DNA of 64,000 bases. Origin: Actinomadura latina NBRC 106108. Lineage in GTDB: Bacteria; Actinomycetota; Actinomycetes; Streptosporangiales; Streptosporangiaceae. Within the stretch, counting starts at the first letter, position 1. Every line of letters begins with the position of its first letter. The notes beneath the pieces are model-generated. The model was given only the letters and a program-made list of their open reading frames with translations. It did no database searches and was not told where the DNA came from. The stretch covers positions 1 through 64,000 of the forward strand of contig NZ_BCQS01000007.1 in NCBI RefSeq assembly GCF_001552195.1, given 5' to 3'. Of the stretch, positions 25,462 to 32,941 are shown piece by piece. The position numbers and the translations under genes are program-made.

Positions 25462-25493
25462 CCGCCGCGCCCGCGGCCGCACGGGCGCGGCGG
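25462..25493. terminator. Bidirectional terminator hairpin
   Basis: A 12-bp perfect stem (CCGCCGCGCCCG at 25462-25473 with 25482-25493) and 8-nt loop lie between the convergent DUF1330 gene and the 98-aa gene. No T tract is present. Confidence 0.65.
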
Positions 25494-25498
25494 AGGTG

Positions 25499-25795
25499 TC
25501 ACAGGTCGTCAGACCGCACGACGTCCAGGTTCATGAACCTCGGGCCGGTCTTGCAGAGCGACTGGATCTGCTCGGCGATGTGCCGGGTCTCGGGCAGGTC
25601 GCTGTTCCGCATGGCCTCCTCGTAGGTGGGGAACTCGACGATGTCCACGAAGTGGGTCGGATTCTCGCGGTCACGGGTGTGGAACTCGTGGGTCGCCGCG
25701 CGCTTGCCCTCGGTCGCGGTCGCCCAGTCGTCGAACAGCCCGTTCAGCTCGTCCTGGTGGTCGGTCTCGTACTCGATGATCTGCACGAAGCTCAT
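25499..25795 (-). CDS. Small dimeric alpha-beta-barrel-like protein, 98 aa
   Basis: Starts at ATG 25795 with GAGG 4 nt upstream. The pattern FVQIIEYETDHQDELNGLFDDW and HFVDIVEFPTYEEAMRNSDLPETRHIAEQI resembles the antibiotic-biosynthesis-monooxygenase/EthD-like ferredoxin fold, which dimerises. No catalytic motif can be assigned. It follows the DUF1059 gene by only 5 bp on the minus strand, and the two form a short operon. Such pairs occur in actinomycetes but I know of no established function. Confidence 0.72.
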   Translation of the reverse strand: MSFVQIIEYETDHQDELNGLFDDWATATEGKRAATHEFHTRDRENPTHFVDIVEFPTYEEAMRNSDLPETRHIAEQIQSLCKTGPRFMNLDVVRSDDL

Positions 25796-25800
25796 GTGCC

Positions 25801-25995
25801 TCAACCCCTGGCCATCGCCGGCTCGTCCTTGAGGTGATCGCGGATCTCGTTCCGCAGCTCCTGGGTGTCGGTGTGCCCGTGCACCGAGGCGGCGTGCTCG
25901 GCGGCGGCGCGGACGACCTCGTCCTCCTCGCCGCTGATGGCGAGCGTGCACCCCGACTCGCTCGGCATGTCCCTGCAGTCGGCCATCTTGCGCAT
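25801..25995 (-). CDS. DUF1059 family small protein
   Basis: 64 residues, MRKMADCRDMPSES at the N-terminus, then GCTLAISGEEDEVVRAAAEHA, HGHTDTQELRNEIRDHL. This is the DUF1059 pattern: two conserved Cys (ADC and SGC) and a His-rich HGH. A metal or redox role is plausible from the Cys/His content. GAGGAAAC lies just upstream of the ATG. It is the first gene of a two-gene minus-strand operon. Confidence 0.85.
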   Translation of the reverse strand: MRKMADCRDMPSESGCTLAISGEEDEVVRAAAEHAASVHGHTDTQELRNEIRDHLKDEPAMARG

Positions 25996-26131
25996 GTTTC
26001 CTCCTGACGGCCCGCCGCACCGTCACAAGTACCTTCAATCCTCACATATGACCTGGTCAGAGTGAAGACGTGCGCGGATGTCGGACGCGCCTTGTACTGT
26101 GGCGCGGCCACCGATGGAGAGGCGGGGACCT

Positions 26132-26644
26132 ATGGAGCTGGCCTGGGTCGAGTCCGGGGGAGGGCCGCTGCTGGCCGCGCCCGCGTCACAGCTCGCCCAG
26201 TGGTGCGGCGTGACGGACGACGACGGCCCCGTGGAGACCTGGGGCGACTACGGGCGCGCGTGCGCGGTCGAGGGCTACATCGGGCTGGTCGGCGTGGGAG
26301 CCGGGCAGGGGCTCGTCTTCGGCGACGAGCCCGCCACCACGACCTACCTGCCGGACGAACGGCTCTTCCTGCGCCGGACGGCGGCGAACTCCGAGACCGA
26401 ACTCGTCGCCGCCGCGCGGAAAGCCCTCCAGGACGTCCGTTGGGACGACGACGAGGACCTCGTCTGGGACGTGGACGGTCCGGTCGTCCTCGTCGATTCC
26501 GCCTGGCCAGGCGCGACCCCCGAGCCCGGCAACCACCTGGCCGTCGACCTGCCGCCCGCCCGCTACCGCGTCCGCGCCGCCTACCGGGAAGACGGCGTCA
26601 ACGGCATGATCCTCGTCCAGCTCCAGCCGGCTCCGCCGCACTGA
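26132..26644 (+). CDS. Imm21-like immunity protein
   Basis: 170 residues from ATG 26132. LAWVESGGGPLLAAPASQLAQW, DYGRACAVEGYIGLVGV, GLVFGDEPATTTYLPDERLF and AANSETELVAAARKAL match what I recall of the Imm21 family of polymorphic-toxin immunity proteins. No toxin gene, secretion substrate or WXG-type gene is adjacent, so this looks like an orphan immunity gene that may protect against neighbours' toxins. It is flanked by a DUF1059 operon and an aldo/keto reductase gene. Confidence 0.65.
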   Translation: MELAWVESGGGPLLAAPASQLAQWCGVTDDDGPVETWGDYGRACAVEGYIGLVGVGAGQGLVFGDEPATTTYLPDERLFLRRTAANSETELVAAARKALQDVRWDDDEDLVWDVDGPVVLVDSAWPGATPEPGNHLAVDLPPARYRVRAAYREDGVNGMILVQLQPAPPH

Positions 26645-26665
26645 CCGCCGGGTCATGGGCTTCGT

Positions 26666-27526
26666 CTAGAGGCCCAGCTCCGCGAGGTCGTCCGGGGTCA
26701 GCCGCAGCGCCCCGGCCGCGATGTTCTCCTCCAGGTGCTCCAGCGAACCGGTGCCGGGAATGGGGAGGACGTTCGGCGAGCGGGCCAGCAGCCAGGCCAG
26801 GGCCACCTGCGGCACGGTCGCACCGTGGCGGGCGGCGACGGCCTCCAGGCGTCCGGCCGTGATGGGCTGGAAACCGCCGACCGGGAAGAACGGGACGTAG
26901 GCGATGCCCGCTTCGGCGCAGGCGTCGACGAGCGCGTCGTCATCGCGCTTGGACACGTTGTAGAGGTTCTGGACGCAGGCGATCGGCGCGATCGCCCGGG
27001 CTTCGGCGAATTCCGCGGCGGTGACGTTGGAGACGCCGAGGTGGCGGATCAGCCCCTCGTCCCGCAGCGCGAGCAGTGTTTCCAGCGGGGCGGCGGGCGA
27101 TGCCTCCGAGCGGTCGAGGTCGCCCATCCGCAGGTTCACCACGTCCAGCCGGTCCACGCCGAGCGAGCGCAGGTTGGCCTCGACGCCGCGGCGCAGGCCG
27201 CCGGGGGTGAGGCCGGTCTTCTCCGCCGCGGGCACGGTGAGGTCGGAGCCTTCGACCAGCGCCCCGACCTTGGTCACGATCACCAGGTCGTCGGGGTACG
27301 GGTGCAGCGCCTCCCGGATCAGCTCGTTCGCCGCCACCCCGTCCCGCGAGTAGTAGTGCGAGGTGTCGATGTGGTTCACCCCGAGTTCCACGGCCCGGCG
27401 CAGGACGGCCAGGGCCGTCTCCCGCTCGGGCCGGTCGCCCCGCGGCCAACCGGTCAGCTTCATCGCGCCGTACCCGATCCGGGCGACCTTCAGGTCCCCG
27501 CCCAACGCCCACTGTTCCATCGTCAT
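26666..27526 (-). CDS. Aldo/keto reductase
   Basis: 286 residues, a TIM barrel. RIGYGAMKLTGWP, VNHIDTSHYYSRDGVANE-type region (catalytic Asp and Tyr), VIVTKVGALVEG (catalytic Lys), RHLGVSNVTAAEFAEA and the cofactor-binding PIPGTGSLEHLEENIAA are clear. It uses NADPH to reduce carbonyls, or runs in reverse. The subgroup resembles actinomycete oxidoreductases of the YajO/pyridoxal-reductase type, without a defined substrate. It is divergent from the FAD-binding oxidase gene with about 50 bp between starts. Confidence 0.9.
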   Translation of the reverse strand: MTMEQWALGGDLKVARIGYGAMKLTGWPRGDRPERETALAVLRRAVELGVNHIDTSHYYSRDGVAANELIREALHPYPDDLVIVTKVGALVEGSDLTVPAAEKTGLTPGGLRRGVEANLRSLGVDRLDVVNLRMGDLDRSEASPAAPLETLLALRDEGLIRHLGVSNVTAAEFAEARAIAPIACVQNLYNVSKRDDDALVDACAEAGIAYVPFFPVGGFQPITAGRLEAVAARHGATVPQVALAWLLARSPNVLPIPGTGSLEHLEENIAAGALRLTPDDLAELGL

Positions 27527-27580
27527 GATCGCCTACTTTAGGCTCCGCACTGCGGCAGGTCGTCGGATCTGGAGGGTGTG

Positions 27581-29158
27581 ATGGGGACGCGGTCCTGGTG
27601 GGGTTGGGGCGATCTGGAGGACGCGGTCACGGGCGCGGAGCGGGCGGCGCTCATCAGACGGGTGGCCGCCCTGCTGCCGGACGCCGAACTGGTCGACCAC
27701 CAGCCTCCGGTGATCGGTGACCTGGACGTCGGGTCGCCACGGGTGGAGGCGCCCGCGCCACTTGCCGTCCTCTGCTCGGACGACCCGGCCGACCGGGCCG
27801 GGCACGCCCGAGGCAAGGCGTTCCGCGACGTGGCCCGCAATCTGCTGGGCGATGTGGGGCAGGTTCCCGACCTGGTGGTCAGGCCGCGCGACGAACGCGA
27901 CGTGATCGACGTCCTCGACTGGTGCACCGGCGCGGGAATCGCGGTCATCCCCTACGGCGGCGGCAGCTCGGTCGTCGGAGGCGTCGAGCCGCGGCTGGAC
28001 GGTGATCGTGTGGTCAGCCTCGACCTGGGTCGGCTGGCCGACGTGGTCGAACTGGACACCACCGCCCGTGCCGCCCGGATCCAAGCGGGTATCTACGGCC
28101 CGGCCCTCGAAGACCGCCTACGCCCGCACGGGCTGACCCTGCGGCATTTCCCGCAGTCGTTCGAGTTCTCGACGCTCGGCGGATGGCTGGCCACCCGGGC
28201 GGGCGGCCACTACGCCACCGTGCTCACCCACATCGACGATCTCGTGGAATCCCTGCGGGTGGTGACTCCGATAGGCGTGAGCGAGTCCCTGCGGCTGCCC
28301 GGCTCGGGCGCGGGCCCGTCCCCGGACCGGATGTTCCTGGGCTCGGAAGGCACGCTCGGCGTCATCACCGAGGCGTGGATGCGCCTGCAGGAACGTCCAC
28401 GCTGGCGTGCGGGAGCCTCAGTCCTGTTCGCCCGCTATGACGACGCCGTCGCCGCGACCCGCGCCCTGGCGCAATCCGGCCTGAACCCGGCCAACTGCCG
28501 CCTGCTCGACCCCATGGAGGCGCTGCTGAACGCCGGCACCGACTCACCCGGCGGCGTCCTGGTCCTAGGCTTCGAATCCGCCGACCACCCCGTCGAAACA
28601 GCCCTGGACCGGGCTCTGGAACTGTGCCGCGACCACGGCGGCCGCCCGCAGCCGAGTTCGGGCGCACGCAACGCGTCCGACACCTGGCGCACCGCGTTCC
28701 TGCGGATGCCGTACCAGCGCGACGCCCTCGCCGCCCACGGCATGATCGTGGAGACCTTCGAGACCGCCTGCACCTGGGGCGCCTTCCCGGCCCTCCGCGA
28801 GGTGGTCGTGACAACGGCCGAAGACGCGATGCGCGCGGTCGGCGCCCAAGGCGTGGTGACGTGCCGCTTCACCCACGTCTACCCGGACGGCCCCGCCCCC
28901 TACTTCGGCGTCTACGCAACCGGCCGCTGGGGTTCGACCGTGGCGCAATGGGACGAGATCAAAGCAGCGGTCTCGGGCGTCCTGTCCGATCAGGGCGCCA
29001 CGATCACCCACCACCACGCCGTAGGCCGCGACCACCGCCCCTGGTACGACCGCCAACGCCCGGAGCCCTTCGCCGCCGCCCTCCGCGCCGTCAAATCCAC
29101 CTTGGACCCGGCCGCCATTCTCAACCCGGGCGTGCTCCTAGACCCCGCCGGGACCTGA
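27581..29158 (+). CDS. FAD-binding oxidase, alkylglycerone-phosphate-synthase-like
   Basis: 525 residues from ATG 27581, with GGAGG 5 nt upstream. PCMH-type FAD domain: RDERDVIDVLDWC, VIPYGGGSSVVGGVEP, DTTARAARIQAGIYGPALE, SFEFSTLGGWLATRAGG and MFLGSEGTLGVITEAWM. The C-terminal cap has GVVTCRFTHVYPDGPAPYF and the His-rich THHHAVGRDHRPWY, as in alkyl-DHAP synthases and related oxidases. Actinomycetes have several paralogues; some act on glycerol-type or aromatic substrates. Codon use towards the 3' end is slightly less GC-biased than in its neighbours. Confidence 0.85.
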   Translation: MGTRSWWGWGDLEDAVTGAERAALIRRVAALLPDAELVDHQPPVIGDLDVGSPRVEAPAPLAVLCSDDPADRAGHARGKAFRDVARNLLGDVGQVPDLVVRPRDERDVIDVLDWCTGAGIAVIPYGGGSSVVGGVEPRLDGDRVVSLDLGRLADVVELDTTARAARIQAGIYGPALEDRLRPHGLTLRHFPQSFEFSTLGGWLATRAGGHYATVLTHIDDLVESLRVVTPIGVSESLRLPGSGAGPSPDRMFLGSEGTLGVITEAWMRLQERPRWRAGASVLFARYDDAVAATRALAQSGLNPANCRLLDPMEALLNAGTDSPGGVLVLGFESADHPVETALDRALELCRDHGGRPQPSSGARNASDTWRTAFLRMPYQRDALAAHGMIVETFETACTWGAFPALREVVVTTAEDAMRAVGAQGVVTCRFTHVYPDGPAPYFGVYATGRWGSTVAQWDEIKAAVSGVLSDQGATITHHHAVGRDHRPWYDRQRPEPFAAALRAVKSTLDPAAILNPGVLLDPAGT

Positions 29159-29341
29159 ACTGGCGAACGATATCCAGACGTTGAGCGGCGGATCATGCGT
29201 GTCGACACAGTCTGCGGTCCGCTGCCCGGGTGTCTTCGCCGTTGCGCGGACGGTCATCGATGGCGGTTTTCGTGGCGCCTCCGTGGCGGGTGATCCGAGA
29301 GCGCAGCCGAACCTTGACGGCTCCTCGTGCGCTTCGTTCAC

Positions 29342-29391
29342 TTGCGGCGTGTTGCCCTTAAGAGCGATCGGTTAAGGGCAACACGCCGCAA
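29342..29391. terminator. Perfect 20-bp inverted repeat; probable bidirectional terminator
   Basis: Arms 29342-29361 and 29372-29391 are exact inverse complements with a 10-nt loop (GAGCGATCGG). The hairpin begins 1 bp after the stop of the DUF397 gene and lies 180 bp downstream of the convergent oxidase gene. The rest of the gap (29159-29341) shows nothing identifiable. A 20-bp perfect stem is longer than the other terminators in this window. Confidence 0.7.
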
Positions 29392-29392
29392 C

Positions 29393-29671
29393 TCAACGTA
29401 GTTTCGCAGTTGCTGAGGAGAGGTCGAGGCGGCCGGTCTTCACCGTGGTGAGGAAGGCGTGCCAGGCGTCGACGCCGAGGCCGAGCACTGGTCCGTCCGG
29501 GTCCTTGGAGTCCCGCGCCAGCACCACCGCCTCGTCGGCCCGCAGCTCTACGCACTGACCACCGTTGCCCGCGCCGTGGCTGCTCGTGCTCCAAGTGGCG
29601 CCAACCTCGACGCAGTTGCCCTGTTCCCCACTGTGACTGCTCTTGCGCCACCGCATGTCTGAGTGCTTCAT
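29393..29671 (-). CDS. DUF397 protein
   Basis: 92 residues. Contains MRWRKSSHSGEQGNCVEVG and, in the second half, VVLARDSKDPDGPVLGLGVDAWHAFL, the two conserved DUF397 blocks (WRKSSHSG...CVEV and DSKDP..P.L). DUF397 proteins partner with XRE/DUF5753 regulators in actinomycetes and act like antitoxin or anti-regulator components. Here the partner regulator immediately upstream is truncated, so this DUF397 has lost its cognate intact regulator. An internal duplication (NCVEVG and QCVELR) widens the usual domain. Confidence 0.85.
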   Translation of the reverse strand: MKHSDMRWRKSSHSGEQGNCVEVGATWSTSSHGAGNGGQCVELRADEAVVLARDSKDPDGPVLGLGVDAWHAFLTTVKTGRLDLSSATAKLR

Positions 29672-29704
29672 GATGACCCTGCACTCCTAGCTAGCTCTCC
29701 TGGC

Positions 29705-30058
29705 CTACGAGACTTCGTTGGCCACCCTAGCGATCAGCGCAAGAGACTGGTCTGGGCCCAGCGCTCGCGAGCGCAGGTGGTCGAAGAGATCTACGTACTC
29801 TTCAACATCGGAGGGATCTTCCAGGTAGATGCTTCCCAACCGGTATTGGACGTACACGACATCGGGATCGGCTGGCTCAGGGAAGCGGAGGACGTTGCAC
29901 GCGCCTTCCATGCCGGGGTGCGCACCTGCCGAGAAGGGGAGAACCACGATGTTGATGTGGTCGAGCTTCGCCAACTCGGAGAGGTGCTGGAGCTGTTCAC
30001 GCATCGTCTCCCGGTCGCCGACCTGCCGTCGGATCACTGCCTCGTTGAGGATGGCTGC
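29705..30058 (-). pseudogene. Truncated XRE/DUF5753 regulator (C-terminal part only)
   Basis: About 115 residues match the end of DUF5753 regulators: AILNEAVIRRQVGD, then MREQLQHLSELAKLDHINIVVLPF, GACNVLRFPEPADPDVVYVQ and DPSDVEEYVDLFDHLRSRAL. A full protein is about 280 residues with an N-terminal helix-turn-helix, all of which is missing. Homology stops abruptly at about 30058, where a GCTGCTGCTG run leads into the middle of a divergent ATPase gene on the other strand. The first ATG in frame is 30037. The DUF397 partner follows normally. This is best read as the left half of a deletion junction. Confidence 0.8.
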
Positions 30059-30441
30059 TGCTGCTCTCCGAGACGCTCACCAACGCGATCGTCCACGGCA
30101 AGGGCGACCTCGTGGAGGTGGACGCCTACGTGGGTACCGCCAACATCCGGATCGAGGTCACCGACGAGGGCGGCACCGGCCTCCCGCACCACGTCGACGA
30201 CCCGCACGGCGAGCACGGGCGCGGCCTGCCCATCCTGGCGATGCTCGCCAAGTCCTGGGGCTTCGAGCAGTTGGACGACGGGCGGCTGCGGGTCTGGTTC
30301 GAGGTGCCGCACACCGTCGCCCCGAATCCCCGTGAGCCTGTCCAGCCGAGCGCTGCCGCGAGCCGGGCCCGTCCCGGCGATGGCGCACACGGAGTCTCCG
30401 CTCGCGCGGCGAACCGGGTGGCCCATCGCGGTGATCGATGA
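30055..30441 (+). pseudogene. Truncated RsbW-like ATP-binding (HATPase) protein
   Basis: In the plus frame from 30055 the sequence reads LLLLSETLTNAIVHGKG (N box), then RIEVTDEGG (G1 region), HGEHGRGLPILAMLA and GRLRVWFEVP. These are the ATP-binding motifs of anti-sigma-factor-type Ser/Thr kinases (HATPase_c_2) common in actinomycetes. The first 40-50 residues are missing: an in-frame TGA at 30046-30048 precedes the N box and there is no start codon before GTG 30112, which would lose the N box. The break point coincides with that of the truncated divergent XRE gene. The tail after the domain is non-conserved. Confidence 0.75.
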
Positions 30442-30442
30442 G

Positions 30443-31009
30443 TCAGGTGGCGGCGGTTAGGGATTTCAGTTCGTCGAGGGACTCGCGGATGAAGTCGGGG
30501 AGTTCCTGCTCGGTGGGGGCGTTGAGCCAGCGTTCGAAGGCGACCTTGAAGACGGCGATTCCGGCCTCGGCGGTCAGGGTGGCGGCCGGGTCCGGGACGC
30601 CGCGTCCGCGCAGGGTCTCGGCGAGGGACGCGGCGAAGGCGGCCATCTTGACCAGTTCGCGCTCGCGGAGTTCCGGGTTCGCCTTGATGACCGCCTGGCG
30701 GCGGCGGGAGCGCTCGCGGTTTCCCACGAAGACGGCGCCGATGGTCTCCAGGGCGGCGGCGGTCGCTTCGAGCGGAGGCGCGGACGCGGGTGCGCCGGCT
30801 GCGGCGTCCGTGAGCATGGTGCGGAGTTCGGTCGTGCCGCTGAAGAGGACCTCGCGCTTGTCGGCGAAGTGGCGGAAGTACGTCCGCTCGGTGACGCCCG
30901 CGCGGGCGGCGATCTCCGCCACGGTCGTCTTCTCGAATCCGCGTTCGCCGTAGAGGTCCAGTGCCGCCTGTTCGAGCCGGCCGCGCGCGTTCGGCTCCCA
31001 TCGCCCCAT
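30443..31009 (-). CDS. TetR-family transcriptional regulator
   Basis: 188 residues. N-terminal helix-turn-helix: RGRLEQAALDLYGERGFEKTTVAEIAARAGVTERTYFRHFADKRE in segments typical of TetR. The ligand domain ends in ELPDFIRESLDELKSL. It is divergent from an NAD(P)-binding reductase gene with 90 bp between starts, and two 18-bp near-identical sites lie in that gap. It therefore most likely represses itself and the reductase gene. Confidence 0.9.
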   Translation of the reverse strand: MGRWEPNARGRLEQAALDLYGERGFEKTTVAEIAARAGVTERTYFRHFADKREVLFSGTTELRTMLTDAAAGAPASAPPLEATAAALETIGAVFVGNRERSRRRQAVIKANPELRERELVKMAAFAASLAETLRGRGVPDPAATLTAEAGIAVFKVAFERWLNAPTEQELPDFIRESLDELKSLTAAT

Positions 31010-31026
31010 GCCGGTAGATCCTAGTC

Positions 31027-31076
31027 GATGACAGTCACTGACATAGGTGTGCTATGTTGATGACAGTGACTGACAT
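31027..31076. promoter_or_regulatory. Two repeated operator-like sites between TetR and the SDR gene
   Basis: Site 1 (31027-31044) and site 2 (31059-31076) are 18-bp copies, GATGACAGTCACTGACAT and GATGACAGTGACTGACAT, differing at one base. Each has an inner palindrome CAGT-N-ACTG, and the centres are 32 bp apart, about three helical turns. They cover the region between the divergent starts, suited to two TetR dimers on the same face of DNA. Confidence 0.75.
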
Positions 31077-31099
31077 CGGTTGCGGTAGTGGAGGTTCTC

Positions 31100-32023
31100 A
31101 TGCGCGTTTTCGTCACCGGGGCGTCCGGCTGGATCGGGTCCGCCGTCGTCCCCGAACTCATCGGCGCGGGGCACCGGGTCATCGGGCTCGCGCGTTCCGA
31201 TGCCTCGGCCTCCGCGCTGGGCGAGGCGGGGGCCGAGGTGCGGCGCGGCAGCCTGGACGATCTCGACGTCCTGCGGGACGCGGCCGCGGCGTCGGACGGG
31301 GTGATCCACCTCGCGTTCAAGCACGACGTCGCCTTCGCGGAGGGCCGGTTCCAGGACGCGGCGGATGCCGACCGCCGGGCGGTCGAGGCGTTCGGCGACG
31401 CGCTCGCCGGTACCGGCCGGCCGTTCGTCCTGGCCTCCGGGCTGGTCGGCCTCCTGCCGGGACGTGTGGCCACCGAACGGGACGCCCTCGTGCCCGACCC
31501 GTCGCTCGACATACCGGCGGGGCCGGCGGCCCGGCTGGCCACCGCACACCTCACGCTGTCCTTCGCCTCGCGCGGGATCCGCTCGTCCATCGTGCGGCTC
31601 CCCCCGACGGTGCATGGCGACGGGGACAAGGGCTTCATCGCGAGCCTGGTCGGCGTCGCCCGCGAGAAGGGCGTCTCCGGCTACATCGGGGACGGGGCGA
31701 ACCGCTGGCCCGCCGGGCATGTGCTCGACGCCGCGCACCTGTTCCGGCTGGCGCTGGAGAAGGCACCGGCCGGGTCCGCGCTGCACGCGAGCGCCGATGA
31801 GGGGGTGCCGATCCGGGCCGTCGCCGAGGTGATCGGACGCCATCTCGGCCAGGAGGCGGTGTCCGTCGCCCCGGATGACGCGGCCGGGCATTTCGGCTGG
31901 CTGGCTCCGTTCATCGGGATCGACGCCCCCGCGTCGAGTGCGCTGACCCGTGAACTGGTCGGGTGGCATCCGACTCAGGTCGGCCTCGTCGACGACCTGG
32001 AGAAGGGGCACTACTTCGCCTGA
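31100..32023 (+). CDS. NAD(P)-dependent reductase, atypical/extended SDR
   Basis: 307 residues from ATG 31100, with GGAGG at 31090-31094. The Rossmann start MRVFVTGASGWIGSAVVPEL binds NAD(P). The usual YxxxK catalytic motif is not obvious: the position has ARLATAHLTLSFASRG, as in atypical SDRs of the YwnB/NAD-dependent-epimerase-like type, so the reaction may differ. Later segments IRSSIVRLPPTVHGDGDKGF and GYIGDGANRWPAGHVLDAAHLF are typical of this group. The twin operator sites upstream imply tight control by the divergent TetR. Confidence 0.85.
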   Translation: MRVFVTGASGWIGSAVVPELIGAGHRVIGLARSDASASALGEAGAEVRRGSLDDLDVLRDAAAASDGVIHLAFKHDVAFAEGRFQDAADADRRAVEAFGDALAGTGRPFVLASGLVGLLPGRVATERDALVPDPSLDIPAGPAARLATAHLTLSFASRGIRSSIVRLPPTVHGDGDKGFIASLVGVAREKGVSGYIGDGANRWPAGHVLDAAHLFRLALEKAPAGSALHASADEGVPIRAVAEVIGRHLGQEAVSVAPDDAAGHFGWLAPFIGIDAPASSALTRELVGWHPTQVGLVDDLEKGHYFA

Positions 32024-32064
32024 TGGAGGCAGGCCGCCGGGGGGCGCGAGCCGTCCCCCGGCGG

Positions 32065-32892
32065 CTACTCCAGGGCGGCGAGGCAGTCCGTCAGGAAGGT
32101 CCTGGAGCCGGCCGGGGAGAGGGCCAGTGCCTCGATCGTCTGCCAGCTGTCCCAGAGGTCGGCCTGCGCGGCGTCTATGCCGAGGGCCGTGTGGACGATG
32201 GAGATCCGGCCGGGGAGGCCCGGGAACTCCAGGACGTCGAAGGACCCGTTGAGGCCCGGGTGGACGCCCGCGTCCGGCGTGACGACGCGGACGGTCGACC
32301 GGCCGTCGGCGGGAAGTTCGAGCAGGTGGGTGAACTGCGCGCGCATGATGTCCGGCGGGCCGCCGTGGCGTTCCAGGGTGAGGCCGTCGAGGATCACGTC
32401 GAGGGTGCGCGGCCGGTGCCGCTGGCGGCTGCGGAGGAGGTCCCACTCCTCGTCCACGTCGACCGCGGGGTACTGGTGCTCGAACACCAGGCGCGCGTAC
32501 TCCTCGCAGCGGACGAGTTCCGGCATCCGGCCGATGCCGAAGACGTGGACCAGCGAAGACTCCGACTCGATCGTGTAGATGTCGCGGACGAGGGCCTTGA
32601 TGCGCCCCACATGGCGGGCCAGCCACGGCGGGCCCGCGGGACGGGACGACAGGTCGACCACGGCGTCCCGGATGTGCGCCGGGGTGCCGTAGGAATCGAG
32701 GATCTCCGCGACCTGGCCGGGCGTGACCGGCCCGAAGCCCGTCTCGACACGGGCCAGCCAGTCGGCGTCGACGCCGAGCCGGGCCGCCGCCTCGCCGTAG
32801 GACAGTTCCAGGATCTCCCGGATCTGGCGCAGATGCTGCCCCACGCTCCGCGCGTTGATGTTCGGGGCTCGGTAATCCACCGGCATGCGCAC
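32065..32892 (-). CDS. XRE-family regulator with DUF5753-like C-terminus
   Basis: 275 residues. Helix-turn-helix at about residues 17-70 (VGQHLRQIREILELSYGEAAARLGVDADWLARVETG) is followed by the ligand-type domain with IESESSLVHVFGIGRMPELVRCEEYARL, DVILDGLTLERHGGPPDIMRAQ and GLNGSFDVLEFPG. This is the DUF5753 arrangement. Unlike many such genes it has no DUF397 gene downstream; it stands alone after the SDR gene (convergent, 41 bp). Start ATG 32892 or 32886. Target unknown. Confidence 0.85.
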   Translation of the reverse strand: MRMPVDYRAPNINARSVGQHLRQIREILELSYGEAAARLGVDADWLARVETGFGPVTPGQVAEILDSYGTPAHIRDAVVDLSSRPAGPPWLARHVGRIKALVRDIYTIESESSLVHVFGIGRMPELVRCEEYARLVFEHQYPAVDVDEEWDLLRSRQRHRPRTLDVILDGLTLERHGGPPDIMRAQFTHLLELPADGRSTVRVVTPDAGVHPGLNGSFDVLEFPGLPGRISIVHTALGIDAAQADLWDSWQTIEALALSPAGSRTFLTDCLAALE

Positions 32893-32941
32893 AGCGTAGA
32901 ACGGCCGGGCCGACGATGTGCGACGATCCGATAGCTGACCG

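Noticed and set aside
29663..30460. Plus-strand frame spanning the XRE/ATPase junction (265 aa)
   Set aside because: Its sequence matches neither family; the real homologies are the minus frame to 30058 and a different plus frame from 30055.
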